Shown here: positions 43,272-54,651 of the stretch, piece after piece
Layout of the letters: every line of letters begins with the position of its first letter
How positions within the stretch are numbered: position 1 is the stretch's first letter
Source of the DNA: Symbiodinium natans
Taxonomy: Eukaryota; Sar; Dinophyceae; Suessiales; Symbiodiniaceae
Length of the DNA: 64,000 nucleotides
Assembly (NCBI GenBank): GCA_905221605.1
Contig: CAJNDS010000025.1
Coordinates: 298,501-362,500, forward strand
Direction: 5' to 3'
Notes under the pieces: model-generated
The model's input: the letters and a program-made list of their open reading frames with translations, nothing else
What the model was told of the DNA's origin: nothing
Database searches by the model: none
Made by a program: the position numbers and the translations under genes

Positions 43272-43807
43272 CGTTGAAACTCGTGGCACAGCTACGGGGC
43301 CTAAGGGACCTCAGGTCGAGACTACACTTAACCCTCACAGCACGAAGTGCGGACTCTTTTCACTGCGCTGTTCACAGCTTCTCGAGCTCCGCTCGTCTTG
43401 AGCCAATGCGAGCACGGCTCTCCAGCTTCAAACACTGTCTGCCAGACATGGGAAAACAAAGGTACTTCAGGTGAAAACACTCAGCTATGGAACTTCTACT
43501 CCTAAACACTGTGGGTAGGTTCCTAGCACCTCTTAGGTGCTCTGCTGAGCTCTGTGCAGACCTAAACTGGCTTGAGTCACTTCTGGTCACCAAATACCAG
43601 GTCACAAACAGGAAACGAGTTCCGACAAACGAGTTTCGAGAAAACGAACAGAAAACGGTTCTTCCCACTCAAAACAAGGTCTCACCAAGCCAAAACAAAT
43701 CTGCACTGCCTGACATGTCCTCGTGCCTATGCTTCACACTCATAGCAGACAACTCAAGTGCACATCACGTGTCAACTGGGAAACTAGGAGGGTCACATAT
43801 ATCAACT
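43272..43807 (-). repeat. 3' LTR of copia copy 1
   Basis: 536 bp. On the minus strand it starts AGTTGATATATGTGACC and ends GCCACGAGTTTCAACG. The ends form a short inverted repeat GTTGA...TCAAC, close to the usual copia TGTTGA...TCAACA but without the outermost TG/CA. Ends are set by comparing three LTR copies; 2-3 bases of uncertainty remain. Confidence 0.88.
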
Positions 43808-43814
43808 CCCCCTC
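43808..43814 (-). promoter_or_regulatory. Polypurine tract of copia copy 1
   Basis: GAGGGGG immediately before the 3' LTR start on the minus strand, at the position where plus-strand DNA synthesis of LTR elements is primed. Confidence 0.7.
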
Positions 43815-44016
43815 ATGACCAAGAGTTTCACTGTTGGTCACGTCAACTAAGCTCCACGCAAAGGCAACTAAGCTCCTCGCCGGGCCATGGATTCCGGCGT
43901 ATTCCTCAGTCCTAGACCGCTGCACTGCTTCAGATCGCTGGAGGTCGACTAACTCTCGCAAAGTAACCTGGCTGGCGGGTGGGCGGGTAAGCCAGGGGTG
44001 GACGGGCGGGCGCGAA

Positions 44017-47000
44017 TTACCGCAGTCGCAAGCTTTCCAGGGCGACGTCCGCGAAAGCTGGCGGATAGTGCTGCGTTGCTTTGAGATCAAAGTTTCGTGA
44101 ATGATCTCCCTTGCAGGTACATGCAAATGTTTCGGACATTGTTCGCACAAACTGTTCATCGTTCGACATCAGTTTCCAAATCTTTCGGATAGGTAATCCA
44201 TCTCTGCCTACCAAGCCTGAAACACAGCCGTGCACTTCGCCAGTGTAATGGGTTCTTTGCTTTGCAAACGAACGGGTGCTTGCCCATCCCCAGTAGGCAC
44301 ACCTCTGCGGCCATTCTATGACCCATACCCCCACTTGCGGGTGGTTCACCATCACTAAGAAGCTCCGCCAGAGCTTGCGATGCACCGTGAATAAAGCTTG
44401 TAGATGGTCCTGATAGCCCGGCCGATCTTCGTGTCGCCGTTGGTACGGGCTACCTCCGGTACAAGGAGTGCTGCTCCAGAAAACAACCTTCATCCCCCAT
44501 TCTCTTGCAACATTCATTGCAGACATGACCCGCTCCACGGTGTCATTTGAGGTTCCGTCAACCCCTTGAGTAATCGGCAAGACGAATACTTGGTGCACAC
44601 TTCCTTGCAGGTACAGATTCGAACGTGAACTCGTGCAAAACTCGATCAGCAAAGTTGAATATTCAGTCTCGAGTTCGCATAGCCGACAGAAAGCTTCATA
44701 TTCGAGGTTGTCCGGCCCGAGTATCGAATCTAGCACTCCAGACAGCAACAAGCAAGACCTGATTGCTGGAACCTCTCGGAAATCGATGTTGGTGACATCT
44801 TCTAGTCCGAGGGTTGCTGTATGCTTTGCTGTTTGGAGGCGATTTAAATTCTTTGTGAGAAGATCGCTCACATTCTCGGTTCCGGCTACTCCCTCTACTG
44901 CTAACTCGCCGCTATGGACACGGTCTTGGATAAAGCACAACCTCAAGTCTATATGCCGCATGCGTCTGAGTAGCCCCTCCATGCTGGCAATTTGCCTAGC
45001 TGAGGCAGAGTCAGTGTACACGCGGTGGGGTTTCTGGAGGGTGCCCCAGATATGCGCCGTCAATTGCGCAAGTCCTGCCACCTCTTTCGCTGCCTCGGCG
45101 ATGGCAAACAACTCTGCCTCTGCTGAGCTGAGTGCCACGACGCTCTGCAGGCGGCTGTACCCCTTTATGCAGTACCACAGACCGTCCACTGCGATGTAGA
45201 TCACTCCGCCACTGGTGCTCTTCCGGGCTACGCTCATCTCGCTGCCCCAATTGCTGTCGCAATAGGCTACCAGGCTGGCATTCTCCCCCTCATTGGTCTT
45301 GCCATCTCCGAGCGGGAAGATTTGATCTAACAGCGGAAACGCTGCTAACCATCGCAGGAACTTGCGAAGTGCATCTTCATGCACTTGCCGTGGCATGCTT
45401 TGTCCGCGCGACAACATGGAGTGAAAGTACGTTATATCTGAGCGAGTTTGACAAAGCCAGCCTATCTTCCCTAGGCAACTTCGGAACCGTGAAGCTGCTT
45501 CACTGGACAGCTCCTTTGAAGGCTCTTCAACACTCTCCGCATCGTACATACTCCTGATGTCGGGTGTCGTCAAGGATGCTTTTACGGTGGATATGTCCCA
45601 TCCGAAGGATGTAAAGACCGACTTCACATACTCAGGCTTCACCCCAAGCATGATCTGTCGTCCATCCCAACGGATCAAACGGCCGAGGAATTCCATCTGC
45701 CCATCTTCGATCAGCCTCCCTGTCACTTTGACTTTCAAGACTGAACTCAGGGCTTCGTGGACGTACTCGAACCCTTTCTCGGTAGAAGACACAATGGGCA
45801 AATCATCCACGTACGCTAACATGATGATATACTCCCATCCGGATTCAAGGTTGACCCATCCGCTGAAAAGCGTCGGTTCAAGCGGACTCGCTTGTAAGCC
45901 TAGTGCAGATACGATCCTGTTCAGGTGTCGCTGCCAGCTAAGGCTAGCGGAACGCAAACCGTAGAGCGCTTTCTCTAGTATCAAGTACGCGGTTTCGCCG
46001 CTCTCGAGCGCGAATGTACTTGGCAACTCGATAATGGTGGGTTCCACTACCTGCGCAAAGAGAAACGCGGTGGAGATGTCGAGGCCGTAAGCCCGCATCT
46101 TTCCCTTCGCCGCCCGTGCAAGGACGATCTTGAGGGCTTCCACCGACGCAGTATTAGAACTCAACCCCAAATCGAGTGCGGATGGTCGGCCATGAGCAAA
46201 ATCCTTAGCGACTATCCTTGCTCGGACTAGCCCTGGGGCCTTCTGAGTGAGGACCCATCGGGACTTGACCGTCCGACAGTTTGGGTTGGCTTTGCGGTAT
46301 TCATCAATCTCGCTCTTTGATCTTGCATAACCAACTTTCAGACTATCGAGCGCATTCACCTCTTTCTTGATTCCTTGCCATGTCTCTTCAGGGTCCAGCT
46401 GAAAACCTTCCAGGTCATCGTAGCTGGCTCTAGGTCGATTCACCCAGAGAGTCCTGTCTTGGATTCTCATGTACGTCCCTGCGGACTCGTCTTCCTTTTT
46501 CTCTTTAACTGAAGAACATACACAAGGGTGGTCCTGGAGATTCAACAACTCAACTGCTTCACGCTCGACCGACTGTTGTTGCTTGTGGTGCTGTTGTTGT
46601 GTTGTCGTGTTCAAGCAAACATATGGGAACTTCTCCACGCTCGACCGACCAACCAGTAGGTGACATGCTGCTTCGACGTCGTAGTGGTCACAACAAGAGA
46701 GTGGTTGTGGTGTGTAGTGGGCGTTCTCGAGCAATTCCTCCAGGTATCGGACTGGGACCCCCTCATGGAATGTCTGGGGATGCTCTGGAGCGTCTCCCAT
46801 CTCTGGAGCTTCTCCCATATCGTCATCCTCAGCCTCGGACGGCTGGTACTCGGACACATTCCAGTCAGCATCCGGCACTGACATCTCCGGGATCTCTAGG
46901 TCTCCGACTCCTGCTTGCTCAGGATCAAACGCTCGGACCTCCTCTCCTCCAAAGCGTGTTCGCTTGTTCGGCTTCATTTGCTCGTCATCATCGTATGGGT

Positions 47001-50000
47001 CTTCTCCAATTAGCTCCTCAGGTCTTCGGTCGACCTTCGGTCCTTCATCTAATGCCTCCAGAGCATCATCGATGGAATCACGCAACCATTTTTGGTATCT
47101 CTTCACACACTTTTGGGAATGCCTGCTCGAGCTGACGCCTTCCTGGCATCCGGGGCACTTGGGTGTAACACCATGTTGTCTCACCCAGTCTATGGGAGGA
47201 CCTCCACCTGGAACATATGGGAGAAACAGCTCTTTGGTCTTCGGTGCTTCAGGCGGGGGCACGAAGCCATCTAGGGCCTTTGCACCGGGCAGAAGATTTG
47301 CGTCGAAACGCAACGGGTAGAGCAATTTGAGTCCGGGCGCGATCACCCGTTTCGTCTCCCCACTATCCAAGCGGATTTCCATGGCATGACCTGTGCTCCC
47401 AAGCACTGGTCCCAAGTAGATCCCTCGAGCATACTTGGCATCCGCGTCAGGTCTTCTAGCCCGCGTTATCTTAGCGTATGCTACCGCACCGAACGGATAC
47501 GTGACTTGCGGTCGCACTCGATCTCCGCGGATCTTCTGCATGGGTGTCATTGTCGACCCTACAGAAACTGAAAACCTGTTGCGCGTGTGTGCTGCGTATT
47601 GAAACAAAAGGTCGAAAACATCCGCACACTCACCATCCAAAACAACGCCATGTTCACGCAACTCAAGTTCATGTGTTGCTACGATTCCTTTCAGGGTCCT
47701 AATGGCTCGTTCTGCTGCTGGTGCATGCCTTTCGGGTGCAAAGCTGTCCTCAGTACCCTCACAAAGATCAGCGAGCCTCGCTGCGATGTTCTTCGTGAGT
47801 CCCTCTGCATCAGACATGAAATGCGGTTGTTTCACACCAAAGTGCCTGACCCAGGGATGCAAATGCTCTGCTGTTGTTGCTGCGCTCTCTCCCTCAGGTC
47901 TAAAGCAAACTGCAATCGCAAAGCTCATGGTATGAACCAGTACGATGAATGCAAGCTTGCGAAAGAAGCACTGGTCAAGCTGAAACTCTCTCGGGTTCAG
48001 GTCGCTACGCTTTCGGGCTGGAGTGGTCCCTCTAGTGCGCTGGCAAAACTCACAGTCAGACATGTATGGTACGTGTCCCTGCATGTAGTGCTGAAGCTCT
48101 GCCTGTTTACTACGCACATTGTCACCAATGATTCCTTCTTCAGTGACTAGCTCAAACTGCTGTTGTGGCTGTCGCGTATCGGGCTCTTTTCTCTCGTCTT
48201 GGGACAAAGCTGCAAGGATTGGATTGAGCTTCTCCGTACTCCCTTTCAGGGAGACGGGGAGCGAGAACGATCGCGCTCTTGGCGATCTCGGCGGCGCCTG
48301 ACAAGTTCCATGAATGCAGCCGACGGCGCGCCACTCCACGGAATTGGGGTTTCGGGCGTGCGTTCGGGCCGCGGAACTGGAGGAGGCGGAGGTATCGGGA
48401 GCGCCAGCCTTGGCGCGACCGACCTCGCAGCCTGTATGTCCTGCGACCTTGCTCGGCGCCGGTCCTCGTATTGTTGGCCAGTGAGGACTCCCGCCTCGAG
48501 CTGAGCGCGAAGGCTCATTGTGTTGAATGGCCTTCCTGCCGGTACCAATGTCCCCGCTTCTCCTGTTTCCATCGTTTCTGCCATCCTCATCACCGTGCTG
48601 GAGAGGTCGCTGGTGGCTTTCGGGGGTGTCAAGCTGACCGGCAGTTGGGCATGGTCCTTCACCTGCATCCGCAGGAAGCTCTCCCTCAAAGGTCCGAGGG
48701 CTTGCAGCCCTTCTGCGGTGTGGCCTGGTGTGCTCAGATGCAGCTGCAGATACGGACCATGATAGCCCAGGTTGGAAAGTGAACCCCGCCATGGAGGTGT
48801 CACTCGGAGAGTGCTCTTCGCATGCCTGGGCTCGGGGCCCCGGCGGTGCTCCGTGTACACTGCTGTCGGGCTGACCGGTTCCCCCGGCGGCTGCGTCATG
48901 GAGATAGGGGGATGCTCCGGATGTGCTGGGGTCGTTGGAGCTGGAACCCCTGTGGTTGCCCTCCATTCTCCCCAATCCTCGTCGGACTCGTCTATCTCCA
49001 CCACCATTGTCGATGGTCCTGGCCCTGGGCTCGCCGGTGCTGCCGCGGTCGTTTCCTTCGGGTTCGGCTGAGGAAACTCGCTCGGTCCCAGTGCAACTAC
49101 TGAGCGAGCCTTGCCTTCTGTCACTCCAAGTTCCAGCTGCTCTGGTTCGGCAAGAGCTTCCTCCCATGTGGCCCAATCCACCGGGTTCTGCGTCACGCGG
49201 AGGCCCTCCTTGGAGATGACGTGCGTGAAGCCCTGCATGTTGGCTTCGTGTGGTTCGCTCATCAAATGGGCTTCGGTGACATACTTCTGGCACAGGAGGC
49301 AATACAGCGTCACCGGCGTGTCCGGTGGGTCGCTGTCTCCCGGGGCTTGTGCCGTCCACGCCCCTCCAAATCGACGAGCAATCCACGTCATCCATCCTGT
49401 CGACGCCCAGCGCCGTTTTCCTCTCCGTGTTGGCGCTGACGATCCCGGCGTGGGGCCGGATGGCTCCCGAGGATCGACTCCCATGGTCGATTGGTCCACA
49501 TGGTCCGGCAGCAAATTCCGCACCGGTCTCATGGCCTTGCCCTTTTCCTTGGATTTGATCTTCGGCGTCGGCTTCATCAGGACTATAGCGGGTTCCTCGG
49601 CTGGAGCCTCTGACATCGAAGGATCCGTTTGGAATTCCCTCAATCTAGTGTGGGACGACGGTGCCTCCGCCGCTTCCGTCTCTTCCATGATGTACTCTAT
49701 CGAAGGAGATGAGGTCGAAGGGTCCACCCTTGCCGAATCCAAATCCAGATCCATCTCGTCCCCTCCAGTGGACTCCGCCTCGGCATACGTTGCCTGGAGC
49801 TCCTCTCGGAGATTCTGTGGAAGCTCTATGCCGTGCTGCGCGGCGTTGGCCTCCAACAGTATCAATCTCCTGCGTCTCGCCCCCTGGCGCATGCCTTCCA
49901 ACTCTTGAATGCTCCGTTGCATCGTGGCACTCGGATCCATAGCGGCGGTCTCCTATCTGTCCTGCTCTAGGAAAACTTCGCCTCTTTGAGCAATCCAAGC

Positions 50001-52782
50001 TGCCAGTCTCAACCTCATCAGGGAAATCCTCCAAGCAAGCACGACAGACAACTGTTTCCCTACCATGCTCATGCACAAGACGCTCAACTGCTGGTGTGGT
50101 GCTGTTGTCCTGTTGCTTGTGTGAGATAACGCTGCTGTCATTTTCAAATACAAGCCGCTCGACTGCTGGTGTGGTGCTGTTGTCCTGTTGCTTGTGTGAG
50201 ATAACGCTGTTGTCTTCACTAAAAATCAAGCGCTCATCCCTATCAAGCTCACGAACAACTGGCGTATCCACATGACTGAAAAATTGAAGTTGATCCCTCG
50301 CAGAGCCGGAAACGTCACCGACTGTCCTTAGTCTGTCCTTAGCTTCGCCTTGGTCCAGGTCAACATGTTCGTGGCTCGTCTGAAACTCGCAATCAACTAC
50401 CTCATCAAGACATGAAACATCCAGCAATTCGGGGTTTTCGGGCTCAACACACACTCTCGCAGAGCTGCGATGACCTCGATTCGAAGTCGAACGATGAAAA
50501 TCACGACTCGAAGACGACTTGCGAGACCGACTTCGACGAAACTGTTCCGTTTTGGCGATCAAATCCTGCGGTTTCAGCGCTAAAGGATGGTCATTCCGAA
50601 CTGACGCAAGCCAACTAACTGAAGCAAACATGGTTGGTCTCAGCGTTACGCCGTGCTTTCGGACGGTAATTACGCCCTGCTGGTCGCACATTGCTGGCTC
50701 CCAACCTCCATTCTGACAAAGCAAGTTGATGTTCAGCAAATTGTGCTTGATCTGATCGGAAATGACGGCTTCAAACCTAGCCCTACACATGTACACAGCG
50801 TCACCCTCATGCTCAGAACTGCTCTTCAGTGATGCTGATGTGGTGGTTTCAAAGCACACTTCCACCAAAACATGTGTCGATCCGCCAATCTCAACGGAAT
50901 CTCCTGTCGCAGTCTCCGCATACGACTTCGGGCGTCCTTCAAGCCATGCAAGGACCTTCACATGATCACTCTCAAGCGTCTCTCTCGTGATGATGTGGAA
51001 CGAACTACCAGAGTCAATCAACCAGTAAACGCGATCATCTGAAGGAAAACTAACCACCTGGTTCGTGAGCATCATACCGAAGTGATATCCTTCCAGAAAC
51101 GTCTTGATTGATGACTGTGCTTTTCCACTGCCTTTGGTTGTGGGCTGCGCTGCTGCTTTCGCCGATGTAGACGATGAAGACGATGGTGCCTCTGGCTGCG
51201 TCGTAACGGCCTGGCTCGTCGCCGCTGCGGCTTTGTCTTTCGGAGGTGCCCAGCAGTCGCGTGCCCAGTGTCCAGTCTTCCCGCAGTTCCGGCAGACATC
51301 TGTCTTCTTCGCTTCTCTGCTCTTGCTCCGAGCTCTGTCTCCTTTTCCGCCTTGGTCACCTTTCTTATCCTTTCCTTTCGCTTTGCCACCCTTCAGTCCC
51401 TTTTCTCCTTTCTCGCCTTTGTTGCCCTTGTTGCCCTTGGAGCCTTTGTTGCTCTTGTCTTTGTCGCCCTTTCCGCCCTTGCCACCCTTGAAGGCATTCG
51501 CATACCCGGATGCCCCTTCTCTCTGGAAGTCCATCACACGAAGTTGCTCGTCGTAAAACTGCAAACCAGTCATCAGCTCACCCATGCTCTTTGTTGAGTG
51601 ATGGAGGAGCAGATATCTCTTGGTCTCAGAATCCAAGTGCTTCATCAGGCACAGGACTCCCTCTTGTTCTCCGATGAGCAACTCCGGGAAGCGATGCTTC
51701 ACCTGCGCCTCGAACTTGAGAAGCTCGGTGGTGTACCACCTGGCGACATCAAGTGGTCGCTTGAGATGCTTTGGTGGCACCAGGCCTAACGCCTGTTCGC
51801 GGAGGGCCTGTCCCTCCACTCTGGAGCGAACTGACAATTCGTTGTTCAACGAGCGCCAGAGTTCGTATCCGGCACTTGCTCCCATTTGTTTCACCTCGAT
51901 GAGATGCACCAAATCTTGCCCACGTTGGAACTTGCTCATGGACTGACGAAGCAAAAACCAAAGTTTGGTTGACCGGGCTGCTTTCCCGGCTTCAAGCCTC
52001 ACTTGCAAGACTTCCACATTGCTACTGATCGCTTCTTGCAATTCCGTAGCGTAGCGGTCGTCGAGCAAACAAAGCCAACTCGTAAGTTCGTCTCTGTAGG
52101 CCGTCCAAACTCGGATTTCAGCATGTCTGCTTGTCATGGACGCATAGTTCAGCTGAGGCAACTGTGGAATGTAACCCTCTGCTCTCTTGTTTCGTACACC
52201 AGAGTCTACTTCCATGTCCACAGGAGTCGATGCATTCGCAGGTGCTGCTGAGGGGTCTCCTCCAGGTGTAGGGCTCGTCGACGATGAAGCTGCAGCTGCT
52301 GCAATATGCGCATTGGCAGCATTCGCACTTGCAAGCTGCAATGCTTGCGTAAGCATGGCACTCATCTGTTGAAGTTGAGCTGCCTGCTGTCGGATCTGCT
52401 CGTCCTGCGCTTGCAGCATTGCTCTCGTGAACTCCATCTGTTGAGCTACTCCAGGTGCAACGGGCAACTGCATATTCGGAACTTGAAGGGGTTCTTGTGG
52501 TGCCGTCTGAGGGGGTGTTCCCATCTGGTAGAACTGAGGTCCAAACGAAGGCACAGCCCCGACTGGTGGCTGATGGCCTGCTCCAGTCGTAGCTGTCCAC
52601 TGCCTTGGGTCTACTCCGCGTGGAACTGAAGCTGGTCGCGCTGGCAAAGACCTTCCACGTTCTCTTCTCCCACGGGCACTTGGTGACCTTGCACCAGAAA
52701 GCCCTGTGGAACTCAGGCTGCTTGCACTGCGGCCTCTCGGAGAACGGTCTCGTCCAGGCACACGTTCTTCACCATTGTCCAT
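44017..52782 (-). pseudogene. gag-pol polyprotein of copia copy 1, broken by a TAG codon
   Basis: One frame of 2,921 codons plus stop except for a TAG at 49647-49645, where copy 2 has a Trp codon. The frame is otherwise intact on both sides (1045 codons, then at least 1792). Domains by position: Gag from 52782; CCHC knuckle CRNCGKTGHWARDC near 51295-51254; protease DSGSS near 51015; integrase HH-CC near 48090-48045; RT with YVDD near 45815; RNase H near 45260-44900; an extra C-terminal domain to 44017. Relative to copy 2 it has 24 extra bases (8 residues, CKGDHSRN region) near the C-terminus and YVDDLPIVSS instead of YVDDLLIVSP. The nonsense codon falls inside the region that is also open in another frame. 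Confidence 0.92.
48246..49940 (-). CDS. Overlapping ORF in copia copy 1 (564 codons, alternate frame)
   Basis: Starts ATG at 49940 and ends with a stop at 48246, entirely inside the gag-pol coding region but in another frame. It has the same length (564 codons) as its counterpart in copy 2, with about two dozen amino-acid differences. It begins MDPSATMQRSIQELEGM, contains CLLCQKYVTEAHLMSEPH (CX2CX7HX5H), an acidic VVEIDESDEDWGEW segment, Pro-rich stretches and an RS-like end DRQERDRSRSPSP. The polyprotein frame over the same bases is Gly/Arg/His/Ser-rich without motifs and carries the TAG, while this frame stays open. I know no copia protein like it. Confidence 0.6.
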   Translation of the reverse strand: MDPSATMQRSIQELEGMRQGARRRRLILLEANAAQHGIELPQNLREELQATYAEAESTGGDEMDLDLDSARVDPSTSSPSIEYIMEETEAAEAPSSHTRLREFQTDPSMSEAPAEEPAIVLMKPTPKIKSKEKGKAMRPVRNLLPDHVDQSTMGVDPREPSGPTPGSSAPTRRGKRRWASTGWMTWIARRFGGAWTAQAPGDSDPPDTPVTLYCLLCQKYVTEAHLMSEPHEANMQGFTHVISKEGLRVTQNPVDWATWEEALAEPEQLELGVTEGKARSVVALGPSEFPQPNPKETTAAAPASPGPGPSTMVVEIDESDEDWGEWRATTGVPAPTTPAHPEHPPISMTQPPGEPVSPTAVYTEHRRGPEPRHAKSTLRVTPPWRGSLSNLGYHGPYLQLHLSTPGHTAEGLQALGPLRESFLRMQVKDHAQLPVSLTPPKATSDLSSTVMRMAETMETGEAGTLVPAGRPFNTMSLRAQLEAGVLTGQQYEDRRRARSQDIQAARSVAPRLALPIPPPPPVPRPERTPETPIPWSGAPSAAFMELVRRRRDRQERDRSRSPSP

Positions 52783-52795
52783 GCTGGAGCACGAA

Positions 52796-52807
52796 GCTCC
52801 GCTACCA
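52796..52807 (-). promoter_or_regulatory. Primer binding site, copia copy 1
   Basis: TGGTAGCGGAGC directly follows the 5' LTR on the minus strand. It ends CCA-complementary (TGG) and resembles the complement of the 3' end of eukaryotic initiator Met tRNA, the usual copia primer. It sits in a small hairpin, GGAGC-TTCGT-GCTCC, just before the gag ATG. Confidence 0.7.
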
Positions 52808-53358
52808 CGTTGAAACTCGTGGCACAGAAACTCGTGGCACAGCTACGGGGCCTAAGGGACCTCAGGTCAAGACTACACTCAACCCTCACAGCACGAAGTG
52901 CGGACTCTTTTCACTGCGCTGTTCACAGCTTCTCGAGCTCCGCTCGTCTTGAGCCAATGCGAGCACGGCTCTCCAGCTTCAAACACTGTCTGCCAGACAT
53001 GGGAAAACAAAGGTACTTCAGGTGAAAACACTCAGCCATGGAACTTCTACTCCTAAACACTGTGGGTAGGTTCCTAGCACCTCTTAGGTGCTCTGCTGAG
53101 CTCTGTGCAGACCTAAACTGGCTTGAGTCACTTCTGGTCACCAAATACCAGGTCACAAACAGGAAACGAGTTCCGACAAACGAGTTTCGAGAAAACAAAC
53201 AGAAAACGGTTCTTCCCACTCAAAACAAGGTCTCACCAAGCCAAAACAAATCTGCACTGCCTGACATGTCCTCGTATCTGTGCTTCACACTCAGAGCAGA
53301 CAACTCAAGTGCACATCACGTGTCAACTGGGAAACTAGGAGGGTCACATATATCAACT
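52808..53358 (-). repeat. 5' LTR of copia copy 1
   Basis: 551 bp, collinear with the 3' LTR. The 15-bp length difference is a direct duplication of GAAACTCGTGGCACA near 52811-52840. It should contain the promoter; no TATA-like box stands out. Confidence 0.88.
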
Positions 53359-53365
53359 GGAGAAG

Positions 53366-54521
53366 TGCTCACTTCGTGAAGGCCATGACAGACCATGTGG
53401 AGTTTAGGCTTCATGGCGTAGCCTGGGAATTTGTAGTGATGTAGGCAGAGCCATGCTAAATAATTGTAGTATCTTACAAACACTCTGCCCTGCCAGTTCA
53501 TGGCAGCTGCGCAGGCCCGTTTCCACCAAAAACCATGTTGGTACATAGCAGTCAGCTACGAAACAGCAGCACGAGCTCTGGAATGTATTGCTGCAAGCAG
53601 CTCTGTGGTTCTCAGAACGTAGATCGTGTGCAGGACGCAGAAAGGACAATAAGCCATTTCATCAGCTGCACAGCGTCTGACCCTTTGCATTTGCCCATGG
53701 ATAATACTTTCAGAGTGCGTTCAAAAAGCATTTGGTAAACCGCATCAGCAAAGGAGATTTCCTTGCTTTCAAAAATGCAATCGCGAACCATGTACACATT
53801 TGAAAACCCTATGTCAAGCAAAAACATGAACCCTATGCAAACCTCTAGAAACCTACAAACCCTGTAAACCCTGTATTCCCAGTGAAATGAAGGTAAGAAA
53901 AACACAAAACCTAAATCATCTAGTGGCCCTGTGGCCAAACAGAAGAGGCGAAAATGCCCATGCATGCGCGTTGGCGTTTCCATCGTTAAAGTACCCGAAG
54001 TCCGCGACGAGAAGCATAGAACTTGCTATGAAGTCTTGGAAGCAGCCCACCTTGCAGGAACCAGGCACAGTGATGTATGGGCCAAGAAACACATTGGAAA
54101 CCACCTTTCATACGTTTCGAACTTTGGGCCTTGGTATTATGGAATATGTCCCTGCGCAAGATGCGCTCTGGCGCAGCACGGTCACAAGGCACTTGCAACA
54201 GGCCCGTTGTAGGAGGCTGAGTCCACGGGCGTTCTGCAAAAATGGTGGAGCCCAGCTCGGAGAGGACGAAATATCCTCAAACGGTCGAGCAGCACTTCCT
54301 GCTTTGCATTCGTAACACATCTTCTCGTTCCTTGCAGACGACTTTGTTGAAGTTCGGCTCAGCTTAGCTAGCTTCCAGTTCCACGCAAGGTCTCCTTTGC
54401 ACCCCACGCACGTCTCAAACCAGAGACAACCCTGCACAACCACACCTTCATAAACAAAGCTCGAAGTTCTCTGGAGATGATGGCACACAAGCTCTGCAAC
54501 AGCGAATCGCATTTCGTGCAC
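53366..54521 (-). pseudogene. Exons of a dinoflagellate multi-exon gene between the two copia copies
   Basis: Minus-strand blocks in order: CLWFETCVGCKGDLAWNWKL ... MCYECKAGSAARPFED ... SWAPPFLQNARGLSLLQ (54440-54207); VPCDRAAPERILRRDIFHNTK (54192-54130); VGCFQDFIASSMLLVADFGYF (from 54050); RVFVRYYNYLAWLCLHHYKF and MKPKLHMVCHGLHE (about 53480-53375). Blocks 2 and 3 join cleanly over a 79-bp GC-AG intron (54051-54129) with CAAG at both ends. Between blocks 1 and 2 a 14-bp insertion (54193-54206) breaks the frame, hence pseudogene. I recall a large Symbiodiniaceae protein family of unknown function with the same block order (CxxCKADL, FEDxxxxPxWxxT, PExIxRRDxFHxTKxG, NEDxxGRxxRxSRR). The last block continues at 43271-43056 beyond copia copy 1. 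Confidence 0.5.
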
Positions 54522-54651
54522 TTCTTTGAAACCGCAAATGCAGAAACTTGGTAAGAGAAGGGTCGCTTCAAGTTGACATGTTGCTGCAAGATACGGTTGC
54601 TAACACCAGCTTGCTTGCAGCACGTTTGCAGGTCCTCACACTGCGGTTGAA

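Larger units (their letters stand above)
43272..53358 (-). mobile_element. Ty1/copia LTR retrotransposon, copy 1 (complete, one nonsense codon)
   Basis: Two direct LTRs (52808-53358 as 5' LTR, 43272-43807 as 3' LTR), a primer binding site, a gag-pol region and a polypurine tract lie in canonical order on the minus strand. The LTRs match along their length apart from a 15-bp duplication in the 5' LTR and about 8 substitutions (about 1.5 percent by hand count), so insertion is fairly recent. Integrase precedes RT, which defines copia against gypsy. I found no clean 5-bp target-site duplication: 53359 onward and 43271 downward do not match. Earlier recombination or mis-set LTR ends could explain that. 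Confidence 0.93.

Noticed and set aside
44633-48782. Plus-strand ORFs of 80-190 codons inside copia copy 1
   Set aside because: Antisense shadows of the gag-pol frame; equivalents exist opposite copy 2 and none has protein-like motifs.
51072-51389. Arg/Lys-rich alternate-frame ORF in the copia Gag linker (also 56532-56849)
   Set aside because: Conserved in both copies but only because it overlaps the simple Lys/Gly linker and zinc knuckle. The polyprotein frame carries the clear motif here, unlike the 564-codon case.
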